Of a stretch of 64,000 nucleotides of DNA, positions 16,320 through 25,879 are shown piece by piece. Every line of letters starts with the position of its first letter. The first letter of the stretch is position 1. The notes below the pieces were generated by a model, which saw nothing but the letters and a program-made list of their open reading frames with translations, did no database searches and was not told the DNA's origin. Source of the stretch: Marinobacter salexigens (lineage in GTDB: Bacteria; Pseudomonadota; Gammaproteobacteria; Pseudomonadales; Oleiphilaceae); contig NZ_NIHC01000001.1 in the NCBI RefSeq assembly GCF_002806945.1, positions 558,001 to 622,000 on the forward strand, given 5' to 3'. The position numbers were made by a program, and so were the translations under genes.

Positions 16320-19034
16320 ATGCCTGTTTCCCAAACGCCCAAGCGTTTTCTAATGGTTAGCAAACTCAACCCACCTGCTTCCAGGGCTGCTCAAGTTGAG
16401 CGCGCTGAGCTGTGCCAAAAAATATTGTCCGCTTCTGCGGCTAAGCTGATAGTCGTTCGTGCTTCTGCAGGGTTTGGCAAAACCACTGCAATGACCCAGA
16501 GCATGTCTCGGATGAACAGCGCCGGAATTGCTACGGCTTGGCTTACTATTGATGATGCCGATAATGACGTCTCACGATTTTTGTTTTGTCTCAACGCGTC
16601 AGTCTCACAGCTAACAGAAAATGAAGCCTACACGTTTAATGAAGAGCCCATTGAAAGCCAGACGGCCAGTGAGGCGGCTTTTAATATAGTGGCTCGACTG
16701 TCCGAAAAGCGATCTGCGTTTGCTCTATTCATTGATGATTTTGAGAAGGTTCATGAGCAATCTGTTCTTGGGCTTATTCGAGAAATAATCGAGCACTTGC
16801 CGGCAAGTGGGCAAATCATTATAGGCTCAAGGCACGTGCCGGAGCTGGGCCTTGGACGCCTGAGAGCGCGAGGACAACTGCTGGAAATCGATGTTTCTGA
16901 ATTGCGTTTTTCAGTTGATGAGACTGCCGATTTTTTGGTGAACAGGCGTCAACTGGAATTGACGCAAGACGACCTAATCCATATTCATAATCGCTCGGAA
17001 GGCTGGGCAACCGCACTTTGGCTGGCTTCGTTGGCGCTTGAAGGTAATGCCAGTCCGCAGTCTTTCATTCATCGTTTTTCAGGTGAAAATGATGCTGTTG
17101 CAGACTATCTTGCACACGATGTACTTGAGCAGCAGCCTGATAAAATTAAGTCTTTTTTGTTGCGCACGAGCATTCTTCGCCATCTGACTCCGTCCTTGTG
17201 TAACGCTCTTGTGCCAGGATGTGATAGCGAAGCAATGCTGCGCCACCTGGATACTCGCAGCGCTTTTCTTGCGCCCATTGAACACGAGCAGCTAACTTAC
17301 CGTTACCACAGTTTGTTTGCAGAGTTTTTACGCTCCGTACTGCACGCAAAGTACCCTTGTGAGGTGTCGGGTCTTCATTTAGCTGCATCACACTGGTACG
17401 AGAACTCAGGGCGCTTTGTTCCCGCAATTGATCATGCAATCGAGGGGCGTGCGTTTGATCGCGCAATGTTCTTGTTGGATGCGCATGCCGAGCGATTGTT
17501 ATCGCAGGGGCGGATGAAGCTTCTCGCGCGCTGGCTGGGCGAACTTCCAGCAGATCAGCTCAGCAAGTATGAACTTCTCGAAATGATTTACATGTGGGCT
17601 GTCGGGTTTACTCGTGGCCCGGACGAGGCGCTTGAGATGCTTTCGAATACCAACTTGGAAGCTTCAGTGAATCCTGTAGTGAAATCACACATCCTAGCGT
17701 TCAAGCCTCTGATGATGGGCATGATGGACCGCTATGAGGAAGCCAGTGAACTAGGCCGCACTGACGACAACGAGCTCTCAGGTTTTGCTCCGTTTGCAGA
17801 TATTGTCTCGATTAACTCTCGAGCGAATGTTTTTTCTGTCATGGGTAACTACGATCAGGCTCGCCAGCTCATTGACGGAGCCAGAGACGCCCAGTTTAGT
17901 CACTCGAGTTCTTTCAACTCTATGTACTCAGAATCTTTGGAAGGGTTGATTGACCTTCAGGAAGGGCGACAGAAACAAGCGGCTGCACGTTTTCGCTTGG
18001 CTGTCGGTGCGACAAGTTCGACTTATGACTTTAGCCATACCAGTGGGAATGCCTGGGCTGGCGTATTGCATGCAAACACGGTTTATGAGGCGAACGATCT
18101 AGAGCTGGCTGCCCGCTTATTGCACGTATACGGTCCGCTGGTGCGGGAGGCCGGGTTGCCGGACCATATGTTGATTAGCGATATTATGCTTTCGAGATTA
18201 GCGTTCAACTGCGGGGATGTTGACCGGGCATTTCAGGCTCTGACTGAACTGGAGCACATGGGTAGGATCAGAAAACTACCAAGGGTAGTCGCCACGGCCA
18301 GGCTTGAGCGTTCGCGGCTATTTTTGGCGCAGGGACGACCAGAAGCGGCAAAGCAGGAGCTTGACAGGGCGGGCAATGAGGAGCTTTGGCGGCGAGTCCG
18401 TAAACATAGGATGCCTGCAAACGATTTACAATATATGGAGATGGCCCGCCTGCGCTGGGAGGTGCTTGCCGGTGACCCTCAAGCTGCGCTCGCACCACTC
18501 GATATGGAAATAAAGGAAGCGCAAAACAGTTCGTTATACCGACGGGTGCTGAAATTGAAATTGTTCAAAGCCATTGCGCTGTATCGCTGTAATCGGCTGG
18601 AAGACTCGATCGAAGTGATGACCGAGATTATGCCAACCTGTTGCGCGGAGGGATACGTGCGTTTGTTTGTAGATGAAGGCGCTGCGGCAGGCATTGTGGT
18701 CAAACTTTACCATCAAACATTTCGGGAGGCAGGACGTCAGAGTGATCCGGTTTTTGTTAGCTATCTTGAGAATTTAATCGAGGCGTTTGGGCCAGCATTA
18801 TTGTCGACCGCCGTATTGCCTGAAACAGACGAGCCGACCCTGAATGCTCTAACGCGAAAAGAAACCCGGGTTCTACAGCTATTGTCGGAAGGGTACTCAA
18901 ACAGCGCTATGTCGGAAAAGCTGTTTGTGTCAGATAGTACCGTGCGTACTCATCTGCGAAACATAAACTCCAAACTGAACGCTTCCAGTCGAACTCAAGC
19001 CGTTGCCATTGCGCGGCGTTATGGGCTTATTTGA
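16320..19034 (+). CDS. MalT-like (LAL) LuxR-family transcriptional activator
   Basis: 904 residues from the ATG at 16320; a TTG at 16284 would add 12. Walker A ASAGFGKTT at 48-56 and a Walker B with FIDD near 140 form the STAND ATPase; the middle (about 350-800) looks like TPR-type helical repeats; the C-terminal about 65 residues are a LuxR helix-turn-helix (TRKETRVLQLLSEGYSNSAM). The architecture is that of MalT/AcoK, ATP-dependent activators that sense a small inducer. It sits between dctQM and aacS/dctP, and a shared 20-bp motif precedes all three units, so it is the best candidate for their regulator. Confidence 0.9.
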   Translation: MPVSQTPKRFLMVSKLNPPASRAAQVERAELCQKILSASAAKLIVVRASAGFGKTTAMTQSMSRMNSAGIATAWLTIDDADNDVSRFLFCLNASVSQLTENEAYTFNEEPIESQTASEAAFNIVARLSEKRSAFALFIDDFEKVHEQSVLGLIREIIEHLPASGQIIIGSRHVPELGLGRLRARGQLLEIDVSELRFSVDETADFLVNRRQLELTQDDLIHIHNRSEGWATALWLASLALEGNASPQSFIHRFSGENDAVADYLAHDVLEQQPDKIKSFLLRTSILRHLTPSLCNALVPGCDSEAMLRHLDTRSAFLAPIEHEQLTYRYHSLFAEFLRSVLHAKYPCEVSGLHLAASHWYENSGRFVPAIDHAIEGRAFDRAMFLLDAHAERLLSQGRMKLLARWLGELPADQLSKYELLEMIYMWAVGFTRGPDEALEMLSNTNLEASVNPVVKSHILAFKPLMMGMMDRYEEASELGRTDDNELSGFAPFADIVSINSRANVFSVMGNYDQARQLIDGARDAQFSHSSSFNSMYSESLEGLIDLQEGRQKQAAARFRLAVGATSSTYDFSHTSGNAWAGVLHANTVYEANDLELAARLLHVYGPLVREAGLPDHMLISDIMLSRLAFNCGDVDRAFQALTELEHMGRIRKLPRVVATARLERSRLFLAQGRPEAAKQELDRAGNEELWRRVRKHRMPANDLQYMEMARLRWEVLAGDPQAALAPLDMEIKEAQNSSLYRRVLKLKLFKAIALYRCNRLEDSIEVMTEIMPTCCAEGYVRLFVDEGAAAGIVVKLYHQTFREAGRQSDPVFVSYLENLIEAFGPALLSTAVLPETDEPTLNALTRKETRVLQLLSEGYSNSAMSEKLFVSDSTVRTHLRNINSKLNASSRTQAVAIARRYGLI

Positions 19035-19102
19035 CGTATGTGTCACTAACAGCGAGCCGCAGGCTTTAAATCAAGAATCTGCGGCTCCCTGAAGCGGCCT
19101 AC

Positions 19103-21079
19103 CTAAGCAATTGCAGTCTTTTTCTGTTTCGCAAACTCGGCAAAATAGCAAAGGCTATCCGGGTTGGCCATGGCGTCGGGGTTAGCAACGCTATCCATTG
19201 CAGCTCCCTGCAATAGCTTTTTAACCGGCAGTTCCATTTTCTTGCCCGTCAAAGTTCGAGGTATCTCAGTCACCTCGATTATGTCATTTGGCACATGTCG
19301 AGCTGAAAGGTGGGTGCGTATGGCGTTACGAATACGCTGATCAAGCGCGCTCGTTAACTCCACGCCTTCTCGTAGCACCACGAACAACGGCATGTACGGA
19401 TCGCGACCCAGGTATTCCAAATCTATCACCAGGCTGTCGACAACTTCCGGGGCTTCTTCTACAACGCGATATATTTCGCTGGTGCCCATTCGAATACCCT
19501 GACGATTGATCGTGGTATCTGACCTGCCGTAAATGACTGCTCCACCACGGGGAGTTATCCGAATCCAGTCTCCATGTCTCCACAGCTTCGGGAATACGTC
19601 GAAATAGCTTTCGTGATAGCGTTGGCCATCGACATCTCCCCAAAAATACAGGGGCATGGATGGCATCGGTTTAGTGACAACCAGCTCGCCTACTTCGTTT
19701 TCTATGATCTTGCCGTTATCATCCATAGCGTAAACAGCTGTGCCTAATGTACGACACTGCATTTCACCTTCATAAAGTGGCATGATCGGACAGGAGCCTA
19801 CATAAAATGCAGCGACGTCGGTGCCTCCGCTGATGGGAGCAATCAGTACGTCATCAAGCTGCTCGTTAATCCATTTGTATCCCTGTTCAGGTAATGGAGA
19901 GCCAGTTGAGCCAATGGAGCGAATTTGCTTGAGGTCCGCAATATTGTCGAGCTCAACTCCGGCTTTCAGGCAGCTTAGATAATATGCGGCGCCAGCTCCA
20001 AAAAACGTTATCTCGGCTTCTTCGGCAAATCGCCAAAGAGTCCCTAAATCGGGATATCCCGGATTACCATCAAACAGGCAGATGGTCGCTCCAACCAAAA
20101 GGCCGCTGATCTGACAATTCCACATAATCCAGCCAGTGGTTGAGAACCACATGTAGCGATCCTGTTTGCCCAAATCCAAGTGGAGGCCGTGGCCGAGCAT
20201 GCCTTCAAGCAAGGCACCCCCGTGGCCATGAACAATGGGCTTCGGCATCCCTGTGGTTCCTGATGAATAGACTATCCATAGTGGGTGGTCGAAGGGCAGG
20301 TGCTCAAATTTCATTGGAACATCATGCCCCAATAAGTCGTCCCATAAGGTTGCATTCTCAAGGCGGGCTTCTGGATTGAGATAGGGTAGAAGAATCACGT
20401 TCTCTAACGTAGGCAGTTCGATTTTGAGGTTCTTCAGAATCTCAAGCCTATCGAATTCCTTTCCACCGTACTTGTAGCCGTCCACGGCTAGCAAGACTTT
20501 TGGGTCAATCTGGCGAAAACGATCTGTTACGCTGCGCACCCCCATATCGGGCGAGCAGCTTGACCAGATTGCACCGATGCTTGCACAAGCATAAAACGCG
20601 ATGACTGCTTCAGAAATGTTAGGGAGGTAGGCAACAACCCGGTCGCCTGGCTCTACCCCCATTTGCCTTAAGGTAAATGCGACAGATGCGATCTGGCTGC
20701 GCATTTCGGCCCAGGAGATGGTTTCGGTCGGGCGTATTTCTGAACGAGAGATTATGGCTGCACGATCGGAATTTTCATGGTGAAAACGAAAAACCTGCTC
20801 CGTGAAATTTAGCCGGGCACCTTCAAACCATGCAGCGCCCGGCATTTCGTGACTGCTCAGAACGCTTCGGTAAGGGGTGGTCGATTGAATATCATAAAAT
20901 TCCCAGAACGCTGCCCAAAAGTCCTCCAGTGACTCTACTGACCATTCCCAAAGGGAATTGTAATCACTGAAGTGCAGCGATTTTTTCTCGCCCAGCCAGT
21001 CCATGAAACCTTTGATTTGGCTCTGCTCGATGCGTGCCTGGCTTGGCTGCCACAGCGGTTTGGGAGTGACTGCTGTCAT
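19103..21079 (-). CDS. aacS: Acetoacetyl-CoA synthetase (acetoacetate-CoA ligase)
   Basis: 658 residues, the length of AacS and slightly longer than acetyl-CoA synthetase. The AMP-binding P-loop YSSGTTGMPKP is at about 268-280. The C-terminal catalytic lysine region TLTGKKMELP is at about 610-618. The N-terminal F-W-x-x-x-W-E-F-Y-type pattern and RLNFTEQ are typical of AacS. It activates acetoacetate (or a related short keto/hydroxy acid) with ATP and CoA. Divergent from dctP with 321 bases between, holding two copies of the shared 20-bp motif. Confidence 0.88.
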   Translation of the reverse strand: MTAVTPKPLWQPSQARIEQSQIKGFMDWLGEKKSLHFSDYNSLWEWSVESLEDFWAAFWEFYDIQSTTPYRSVLSSHEMPGAAWFEGARLNFTEQVFRFHHENSDRAAIISRSEIRPTETISWAEMRSQIASVAFTLRQMGVEPGDRVVAYLPNISEAVIAFYACASIGAIWSSCSPDMGVRSVTDRFRQIDPKVLLAVDGYKYGGKEFDRLEILKNLKIELPTLENVILLPYLNPEARLENATLWDDLLGHDVPMKFEHLPFDHPLWIVYSSGTTGMPKPIVHGHGGALLEGMLGHGLHLDLGKQDRYMWFSTTGWIMWNCQISGLLVGATICLFDGNPGYPDLGTLWRFAEEAEITFFGAGAAYYLSCLKAGVELDNIADLKQIRSIGSTGSPLPEQGYKWINEQLDDVLIAPISGGTDVAAFYVGSCPIMPLYEGEMQCRTLGTAVYAMDDNGKIIENEVGELVVTKPMPSMPLYFWGDVDGQRYHESYFDVFPKLWRHGDWIRITPRGGAVIYGRSDTTINRQGIRMGTSEIYRVVEEAPEVVDSLVIDLEYLGRDPYMPLFVVLREGVELTSALDQRIRNAIRTHLSARHVPNDIIEVTEIPRTLTGKKMELPVKKLLQGAAMDSVANPDAMANPDSLCYFAEFAKQKKTAIA

Positions 21080-21173
21080 TTTAGAACCTCTAGCATATTG
21101 TTGTTGACGGGGGTGTGCGCACAGCTCGCTCCTTGGAACCCCTGCTCATAATGATTCTATGACCGTGCAACAG

Positions 21174-21193
21174 ACATCGTCTGAACCGACGAA
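21174..21193 (+). promoter_or_regulatory. Conserved 20-bp motif, copy B (aacS)
   Basis: ACATCGTCTGAACCGACGAA, 95 bases upstream of the aacS start and on the strand opposite to it. See copy A. The rest of the 21080-21400 interval shows only copy C and no other recognisable element. Confidence 0.7.
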
Positions 21194-21266
21194 AAACACA
21201 CACAGTCTACTTCCGCTGGCTAAATAAGAGGCCTGGTTGAGATGGGGTTTGTACGCCAGCGAAAGA

Positions 21267-21286
21267 TTCGTCGCTTCCGACGATGT
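21267..21286 (-). promoter_or_regulatory. Conserved 20-bp motif, copy C (dctP)
   Basis: On the minus strand ACATCGTCGGAAGCGACGAA, 115 bases before the dctP ATG. Orientation relative to its gene is the same as for copies A and B. Confidence 0.7.
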
Positions 21287-21400
21287 CGAAGAGTGTGATT
21301 TGCTTTCAACATGTTATGGCCGGTGCGAACTCCCGATGATTCAGTCTGGCGCACTTTTGCAACTGACTATAAAAAATTGAACGTATACAGGAGAATAACA

Positions 21401-22552
21401 ATGAACTGTCCTAACATGCTTAGACGTGGAGTGCTTCCTGCAATTCTGGCAGGTATCGCTATGACCAGCGCTGTTGAAGCAAAGCAGCTGAGCTATGCAA
21501 CCGGCTATTCGACAGGCTCCATTGGTGCTAAGGCCGCGGAGATTTTTGCGAAAGATGTTCAAGGCCACTCCGGCGGTGACCTGACTGCAAAAGTGTATGC
21601 GCAGTCGCTACTGAGCTTCAGCGAAATTCCGCCAGGTATTCGGGACGGTATGGCCGACAGTGGGTTGGTCTTGACACCGTACTTCCCGTCTGAGTTTCCA
21701 AGTACCAATCTCGCCACTGAACTCACAATGCTCATTGAAATGACCGGCGCACCCACGGAAAAGGTAGGTCTGGCCTTTGCCGGTGCGATGGCTGAATATG
21801 TTTTCTTTAATTGCCCAAGCTGTGTAAACGAATACAAGCAACAGAATCAACTGTTCCTAGGAGGCGGTGGGACCTCGTCATACTTCCTGATCTGCAACAA
21901 GCCGGTTAGAACGCTGGAAGAAATCAAAGGTAAACGTCTGCGTATAGGCGGTGCCCAATGGGCACGCTGGGCCAATGCAGTTGGGGCAACTCCTGTGTCT
22001 ATCCCTCAGCACGAAACATACGAAGCTCTAAGTCAAGGTGTTGTGGATTGCAGTGTGCATTCTGCGCCTGAGCTAACCATCGTGAAGTTGATGGAAGTTA
22101 CTTCTGATATGACTCCCAATATGCCCGGGGGTGTCTTCTCAGGGCTTGCCAATAATATCAATTTGGACGTATGGAAAAGCCTGGCACCCAGCGAGCGCAG
22201 CACGATGCTCCATGCTTCTGCGGCGCATGCCAGTGCTCTGAGCTGGGGTTATGCCCAGGCAGCGATCACGAATATGAAAACAGCCGAAGAGCAAGGAATT
22301 AAAATCCACGAACCCGATGCAGGTTTAGTGAAAGTAACCCGTAATTTTATCGAGCAGGATATCAAGGCTGTCGCTGCCAAGTATGCTGAGTCCCATAGCC
22401 TGGGATCGTCAGCGCAACTGGTTGAGTCATTTCGCACGTTGTTAACCAAGTGGGTAGAACTTGTGAAAGAAGTAGATAACAGCGAAGAGCTAACGCAGAT
22501 TTATTGGGATGAGGTGTACTCTAAGGTTAATGTGGACACCTACGGACAATAG
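21401..22552 (+). CDS. dctP: TRAP transporter substrate-binding protein (DctP type)
   Basis: 383 residues from the ATG at 21401, preceded by AGGAGA; the frame runs back to 21311 without a ribosome site. The N-terminus is a signal peptide (MLRRGVLPAILAGIAMTSAVEA). The family core is present: KGKRLRIGGAQWARWANAVG contains the conserved substrate-carboxylate-binding arginine, followed by YEALSQGVVD. Periplasmic ligand capture for the dctQM permease. Substrate unknown; shared control with aacS would fit acetoacetate or a related acid. Confidence 0.92.
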   Translation: MNCPNMLRRGVLPAILAGIAMTSAVEAKQLSYATGYSTGSIGAKAAEIFAKDVQGHSGGDLTAKVYAQSLLSFSEIPPGIRDGMADSGLVLTPYFPSEFPSTNLATELTMLIEMTGAPTEKVGLAFAGAMAEYVFFNCPSCVNEYKQQNQLFLGGGGTSSYFLICNKPVRTLEEIKGKRLRIGGAQWARWANAVGATPVSIPQHETYEALSQGVVDCSVHSAPELTIVKLMEVTSDMTPNMPGGVFSGLANNINLDVWKSLAPSERSTMLHASAAHASALSWGYAQAAITNMKTAEEQGIKIHEPDAGLVKVTRNFIEQDIKAVAAKYAESHSLGSSAQLVESFRTLLTKWVELVKEVDNSEELTQIYWDEVYSKVNVDTYGQ

Positions 22553-22751
22553 GATTCACCGTTTGAATTAGACGTTGCAAAAGCGCAGAGATTGCCAGTG
22601 GTCAGTCTCTGCGCCTATTGGCTTTACAGAAGTCTTATGTAAGTTCGCCCAATAATAGGGTCAAAACTTAACCCGCCCGTCTGTGACGCTATAAGTACCC
22701 TCTCCAGCCAGACCTAGCCAGTGTTGGGCGTTCGGGAGAGTAGTTGTGGTG

Positions 22752-23453
22752 TTATCCCTTTATCGCACCAGTTTTGAGCCGGGAGAAGGTTGCAGGTACA
22801 ACGCCTAGCCATGAGGCAAGCTGGTTGTCCGGTACTCGCTTTACCAGCTCCGGGTATTCTTCAAGCAGCAATTGATAGCGCTCTTTGGCGGACATGGTGT
22901 GTTTGCGGAATTCCCGCATGCTGGTAAGTTCTGCCAATTCTTCAGTGAGCGCCATTGCAAACTTTGGCCAGATGCCATCGCCATGGGCGTGAATAGCGGT
23001 ACGGAAAGCTGCAAAGTCGGCAACCCATACTGTGGCAGGTGTGACTGTGGTGAGACAGAGAGTGTTGCGCACTGTGCGGCTGCGGCCAAACACTGGCCAG
23101 ACCATATCCCCTTCGGTAAAGAAATGGTGTATCGCGACCTTACCATTGGGAGCTTCTCTGAACAGGCGCATGATACCGTGCTGAATGAGATAAACATTCG
23201 CCCAGGGAGTATCGTGTTTTTCCAGCTGCGCTTCGGCATCTACCCTGCGCTGGTGAAATAATCGCGTCAGATCGCTTAAAAACCGGGTTTCAGGGGTGTC
23301 CTGATTATCGGCCAGTCTTATTCCAAATACGCGGCTCAGTCCATTAAGCAGGGCTGTTGATTGTGGCGCTGTCTCATACTGAATGATGTCTGGACTGTCG
23401 TCTCCCAGCATGCAGGGGGATGAGGACAGTTTGGGTCTCGAGCTGCGGGTCAT
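22752..23453 (-). CDS. Crp/Fnr-type transcriptional regulator
   Basis: 233 residues. A cyclic-nucleotide-binding-like beta barrel spans about 60-170 (VYLIQHGIMRLFRE, HHFFTEGDMVWP). The C-terminal helix-turn-helix (KERYQLLLEEYPELVKRVPD then LASWLGVVPATFSRLK) ends right after the recognition helix, as in several short-tailed family members. No FNR-type cysteine cluster is present, and it does not look like DNR. Divergent from the chemoreceptor at 23720. The effector is unknown. Confidence 0.82.
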   Translation of the reverse strand: MTRSSRPKLSSSPCMLGDDSPDIIQYETAPQSTALLNGLSRVFGIRLADNQDTPETRFLSDLTRLFHQRRVDAEAQLEKHDTPWANVYLIQHGIMRLFREAPNGKVAIHHFFTEGDMVWPVFGRSRTVRNTLCLTTVTPATVWVADFAAFRTAIHAHGDGIWPKFAMALTEELAELTSMREFRKHTMSAKERYQLLLEEYPELVKRVPDNQLASWLGVVPATFSRLKTGAIKG

Positions 23454-23510
23454 TGGGTGGTCGCCATTGGAATATGTGTCAATTATCCTAACAGAGAGAG
23501 GCTACAGGAA

Positions 23511-23524
23511 ATGACTTAAATCAT
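23511..23524. promoter_or_regulatory. Possible Crp/Fnr-type palindrome
   Basis: ATGACTTAAATCAT is a near-palindrome matching TTGAT-N4-ATCAA at 7 of 10 positions, 58 bases before the Crp/Fnr-like gene. It could be an autoregulatory site or chance. The surrounding 266-base interval (23454-23719) shows nothing else clear. Confidence 0.28.
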
Positions 23525-23719
23525 TAAGGCTTTTTCATTCATTCGATAAGCAGCTTCAGAAGCTTTTTTCGGATCAGGCTTATTTGGAAAAAATCCCCCT
23601 CAGCCTTCAAGTGCCCAAGGCTTCAGCCGATAGCCACAGTTATAGTTGTGCTATAGGTATTACGTTACATCCCATTGTGGCGCTAATGGATCATTGGCCC
23701 TGAATAGGTTATTCGAAAT

Positions 23720-25846
23720 ATGAGCAAGCTTTCCCTTAAGTTCAAGCTGTACGCTTTGGTTATCAGCCTGTTGCTGGTGCTGGGTGTCAGCATGATGATT
23801 ACAGCGCAGGTGTCTCTAAGCCAGATGGAGAGTCGCCTTACCTCGGAAACCAGCGCGCTGGTGCAAGGTATTGTGATGGATCGCTTGTCAGCGACCGCAG
23901 GCGAATACGGAGAGGAGGTCAGTGGCCAACTTACCGCAGCGCTGAAAACGCCCGAGGTGGTGAGCAGCATTATTGAAGAGAACATAAAGGCAGATAGCTC
24001 GGGGAGGCTCAGCAGAAGCGCCTTATCGGATACCGTGCGCGCGGTGCTGGTTGCAGAACAAGGGCTTGGTGGAATTTACGCACAGTTTGAGCCAGATGCC
24101 TACGATGGTCAGGATCGGTATTTTACCGGCGGAGTTGAAGAATACAGTAGCCCGGTCGGTACCCTGGAGATCTATTACTACCGAGACGAAGAGGGGCAGA
24201 TCCACTTTGACCCCACCGAAGATGTTGCCGAGAAGTACGATGAAACCCTGAATGAGTTTGGCGCACGGGAATCGGAGTGGTACCTGTGCCCGATGGATAC
24301 CAAAGCGGCCTGCGTTCTGGAACCCTACGATTATGAAATTGTTGAAGGCTACAGCGAATTGATGACAACTCTGGTAGTGCCGGTCATGAATGGCGCTACC
24401 TTTGCTGGCGTGGTTGGCGTTGATATCAATCTGAATAGCCTTCAGGAAACAGTTCAGCGGGTAAGTCAGCAGCTTTACAGCGGACAGTCACGGGTCACTC
24501 TGCTGAGTAGCCAGGGTTTGATTGTTGCAGCCAGCCACTATGAAGACGCCTTGGGCCGGCCCTTTACCGAGCGTGCTCCTGAGTTGGCAGGTGAGTTGAT
24601 GGAGCTGCATCGTAAAGGCGGGCGCTATGATGATGGAGAAACACTGGCAGTGTCGTTTCCGGTGCGGCTGGCGGGCACGGGCAGCAGCTGGTCGTTGTTG
24701 ATTGAATTGCCACGAGCCGCCGCCTTGGCTCAATTGGGCGAAATTACCGCACTGCTTGCGAATGAGATTTCAGCAACGGCTCAGCGTCAAATGTTTGTGG
24801 GCATAGCGGTGTCAATTCTGTCGCTACTGGGTTTGATTGTTATGGTTCGCTCAGTGATCCGGCCATTGGATGAGATACGTGACCGGATGAATAACCTGAG
24901 CAGCTCCGAGGGCGACCTGACACGTGAGCTTGTTATAGATACCCACGCTGAGCTGATTGATCTTGCCAGCGGGTTTAATACGTTCCTCGCGCGACTGCGG
25001 GAAATGATCACAGACCTTAAGGCGGTCAACGTTCGGGTGCACCAACAAGCGGCAGATGTTGGCGCAATTGCCTTGGAAACAGAAGAGAATACAGCAAGAC
25101 AATACCGTGAAGTGGACAGCGTGGTTGCTGCAATGAATGAAATGTCGGCGGCGGCCAGCGAGGTGGCAGGTTTTGCGGGAGAATCGGCAGACAACGCTCG
25201 TCAGGCGCAGGACGGGATTCGTTTTACCCAGGAAACACTTGGCACCGCTGTTGAAGGAGTGGATGCCTTGGCTGGTGAAATGGGTGAAGCAAGTGAGGCC
25301 ATTGGCCAGGTCGCCAATCGCAGTGAGGAGATCAATCGTATTTTGGATGTGATCCGAAGTGTTGCCGAGCAAACCAACCTTCTGGCGCTGAATGCTGCTA
25401 TAGAGGCTGCGCGGGCTGGAGAGCAAGGGCGCGGGTTTGCGGTGGTCGCAGATGAAGTGCGCACACTGGCTTCGCGCACACAACAATCAACCGATGAAAT
25501 CAGTCAGATGATCGAGGGCTTGCAGCAAGATGTGCATCAGGCCGTATCTGTTATCAATGGAGGTGTTGATCGGGCCACCAACGCCGTTGATGGCACTCGC
25601 GAGGCGGATCACTCATTGGCGGCCGTGGTCGCACGTATCGGAACGATTGTGGAGCATGTAACTCAGGTAGCAACGGCTGCGGAAGAACAAAGTTCGGTCA
25701 GCGAGGAAATTAACCGCAACCTGACCACCATCGGTGATGCCGCCAGCGATCTACGCGAACTTGCCCAGCGGGTAAGGAGCAGTGGTCAGTCCCTCGACCA
25801 GGAAGTTGAAATTCTCGACAGTGAATTGAACCGATTGAAAACCTGA
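23720..25846 (+). CDS. Methyl-accepting chemotaxis protein with periplasmic Cache-type sensor
   Basis: 708 residues. First membrane helix at about 10-32, a large periplasmic region at about 33-352 resembling a double Cache domain ([21 protein letters not shown]), second helix at about 355-376, HAMP, then the methyl-accepting domain with the conserved hairpin tip [20 protein letters not shown] near 548-567. It senses a periplasmic small molecule and signals to CheA. Ligand unknown. It converges with nirN and shares a hairpin with it. Confidence 0.92.
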   Translation: MSKLSLKFKLYALVISLLLVLGVSMMITAQVSLSQMESRLTSETSALVQGIVMDRLSATAGEYGEEVSGQLTAALKTPEVVSSIIEENIKADSSGRLSRSALSDTVRAVLVAEQGLGGIYAQFEPDAYDGQDRYFTGGVEEYSSPVGTLEIYYYRDEEGQIHFDPTEDVAEKYDETLNEFGARESEWYLCPMDTKAACVLEPYDYEIVEGYSELMTTLVVPVMNGATFAGVVGVDINLNSLQETVQRVSQQLYSGQSRVTLLSSQGLIVAASHYEDALGRPFTERAPELAGELMELHRKGGRYDDGETLAVSFPVRLAGTGSSWSLLIELPRAAALAQLGEITALLANEISATAQRQMFVGIAVSILSLLGLIVMVRSVIRPLDEIRDRMNNLSSSEGDLTRELVIDTHAELIDLASGFNTFLARLREMITDLKAVNVRVHQQAADVGAIALETEENTARQYREVDSVVAAMNEMSAAASEVAGFAGESADNARQAQDGIRFTQETLGTAVEGVDALAGEMGEASEAIGQVANRSEEINRILDVIRSVAEQTNLLALNAAIEAARAGEQGRGFAVVADEVRTLASRTQQSTDEISQMIEGLQQDVHQAVSVINGGVDRATNAVDGTREADHSLAAVVARIGTIVEHVTQVATAAEEQSSVSEEINRNLTTIGDAASDLRELAQRVRSSGQSLDQEVEILDSELNRLKT

Positions 25847-25855
25847 GCCAGGTTG

Positions 25856-25879
25856 GAGCCACTGGTTCGCTAGTGGCTC
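25856..25879. terminator. Shared hairpin between chemoreceptor and nirN ends
   Basis: Ten-base stem (one G-T pair) closed by a TTCG tetraloop at 25866-25869. The T-rich tract after it is weak. It overlaps the last bases of nirN and probably ends transcription from both convergent genes. Confidence 0.6.

Noticed and set aside
22583-22614. Hairpin GCGCAGAGA / TCTCTGCGC after dctP as a terminator
   Set aside because: The loop is 14 bases and no T-run follows, so I did not list it as a feature; it may still be a weak terminator.
24851-25486. Antisense frame of 211 codons in the chemoreceptor
   Set aside because: It covers the highly conserved signalling domain of the receptor on the other strand and has no recognisable features.
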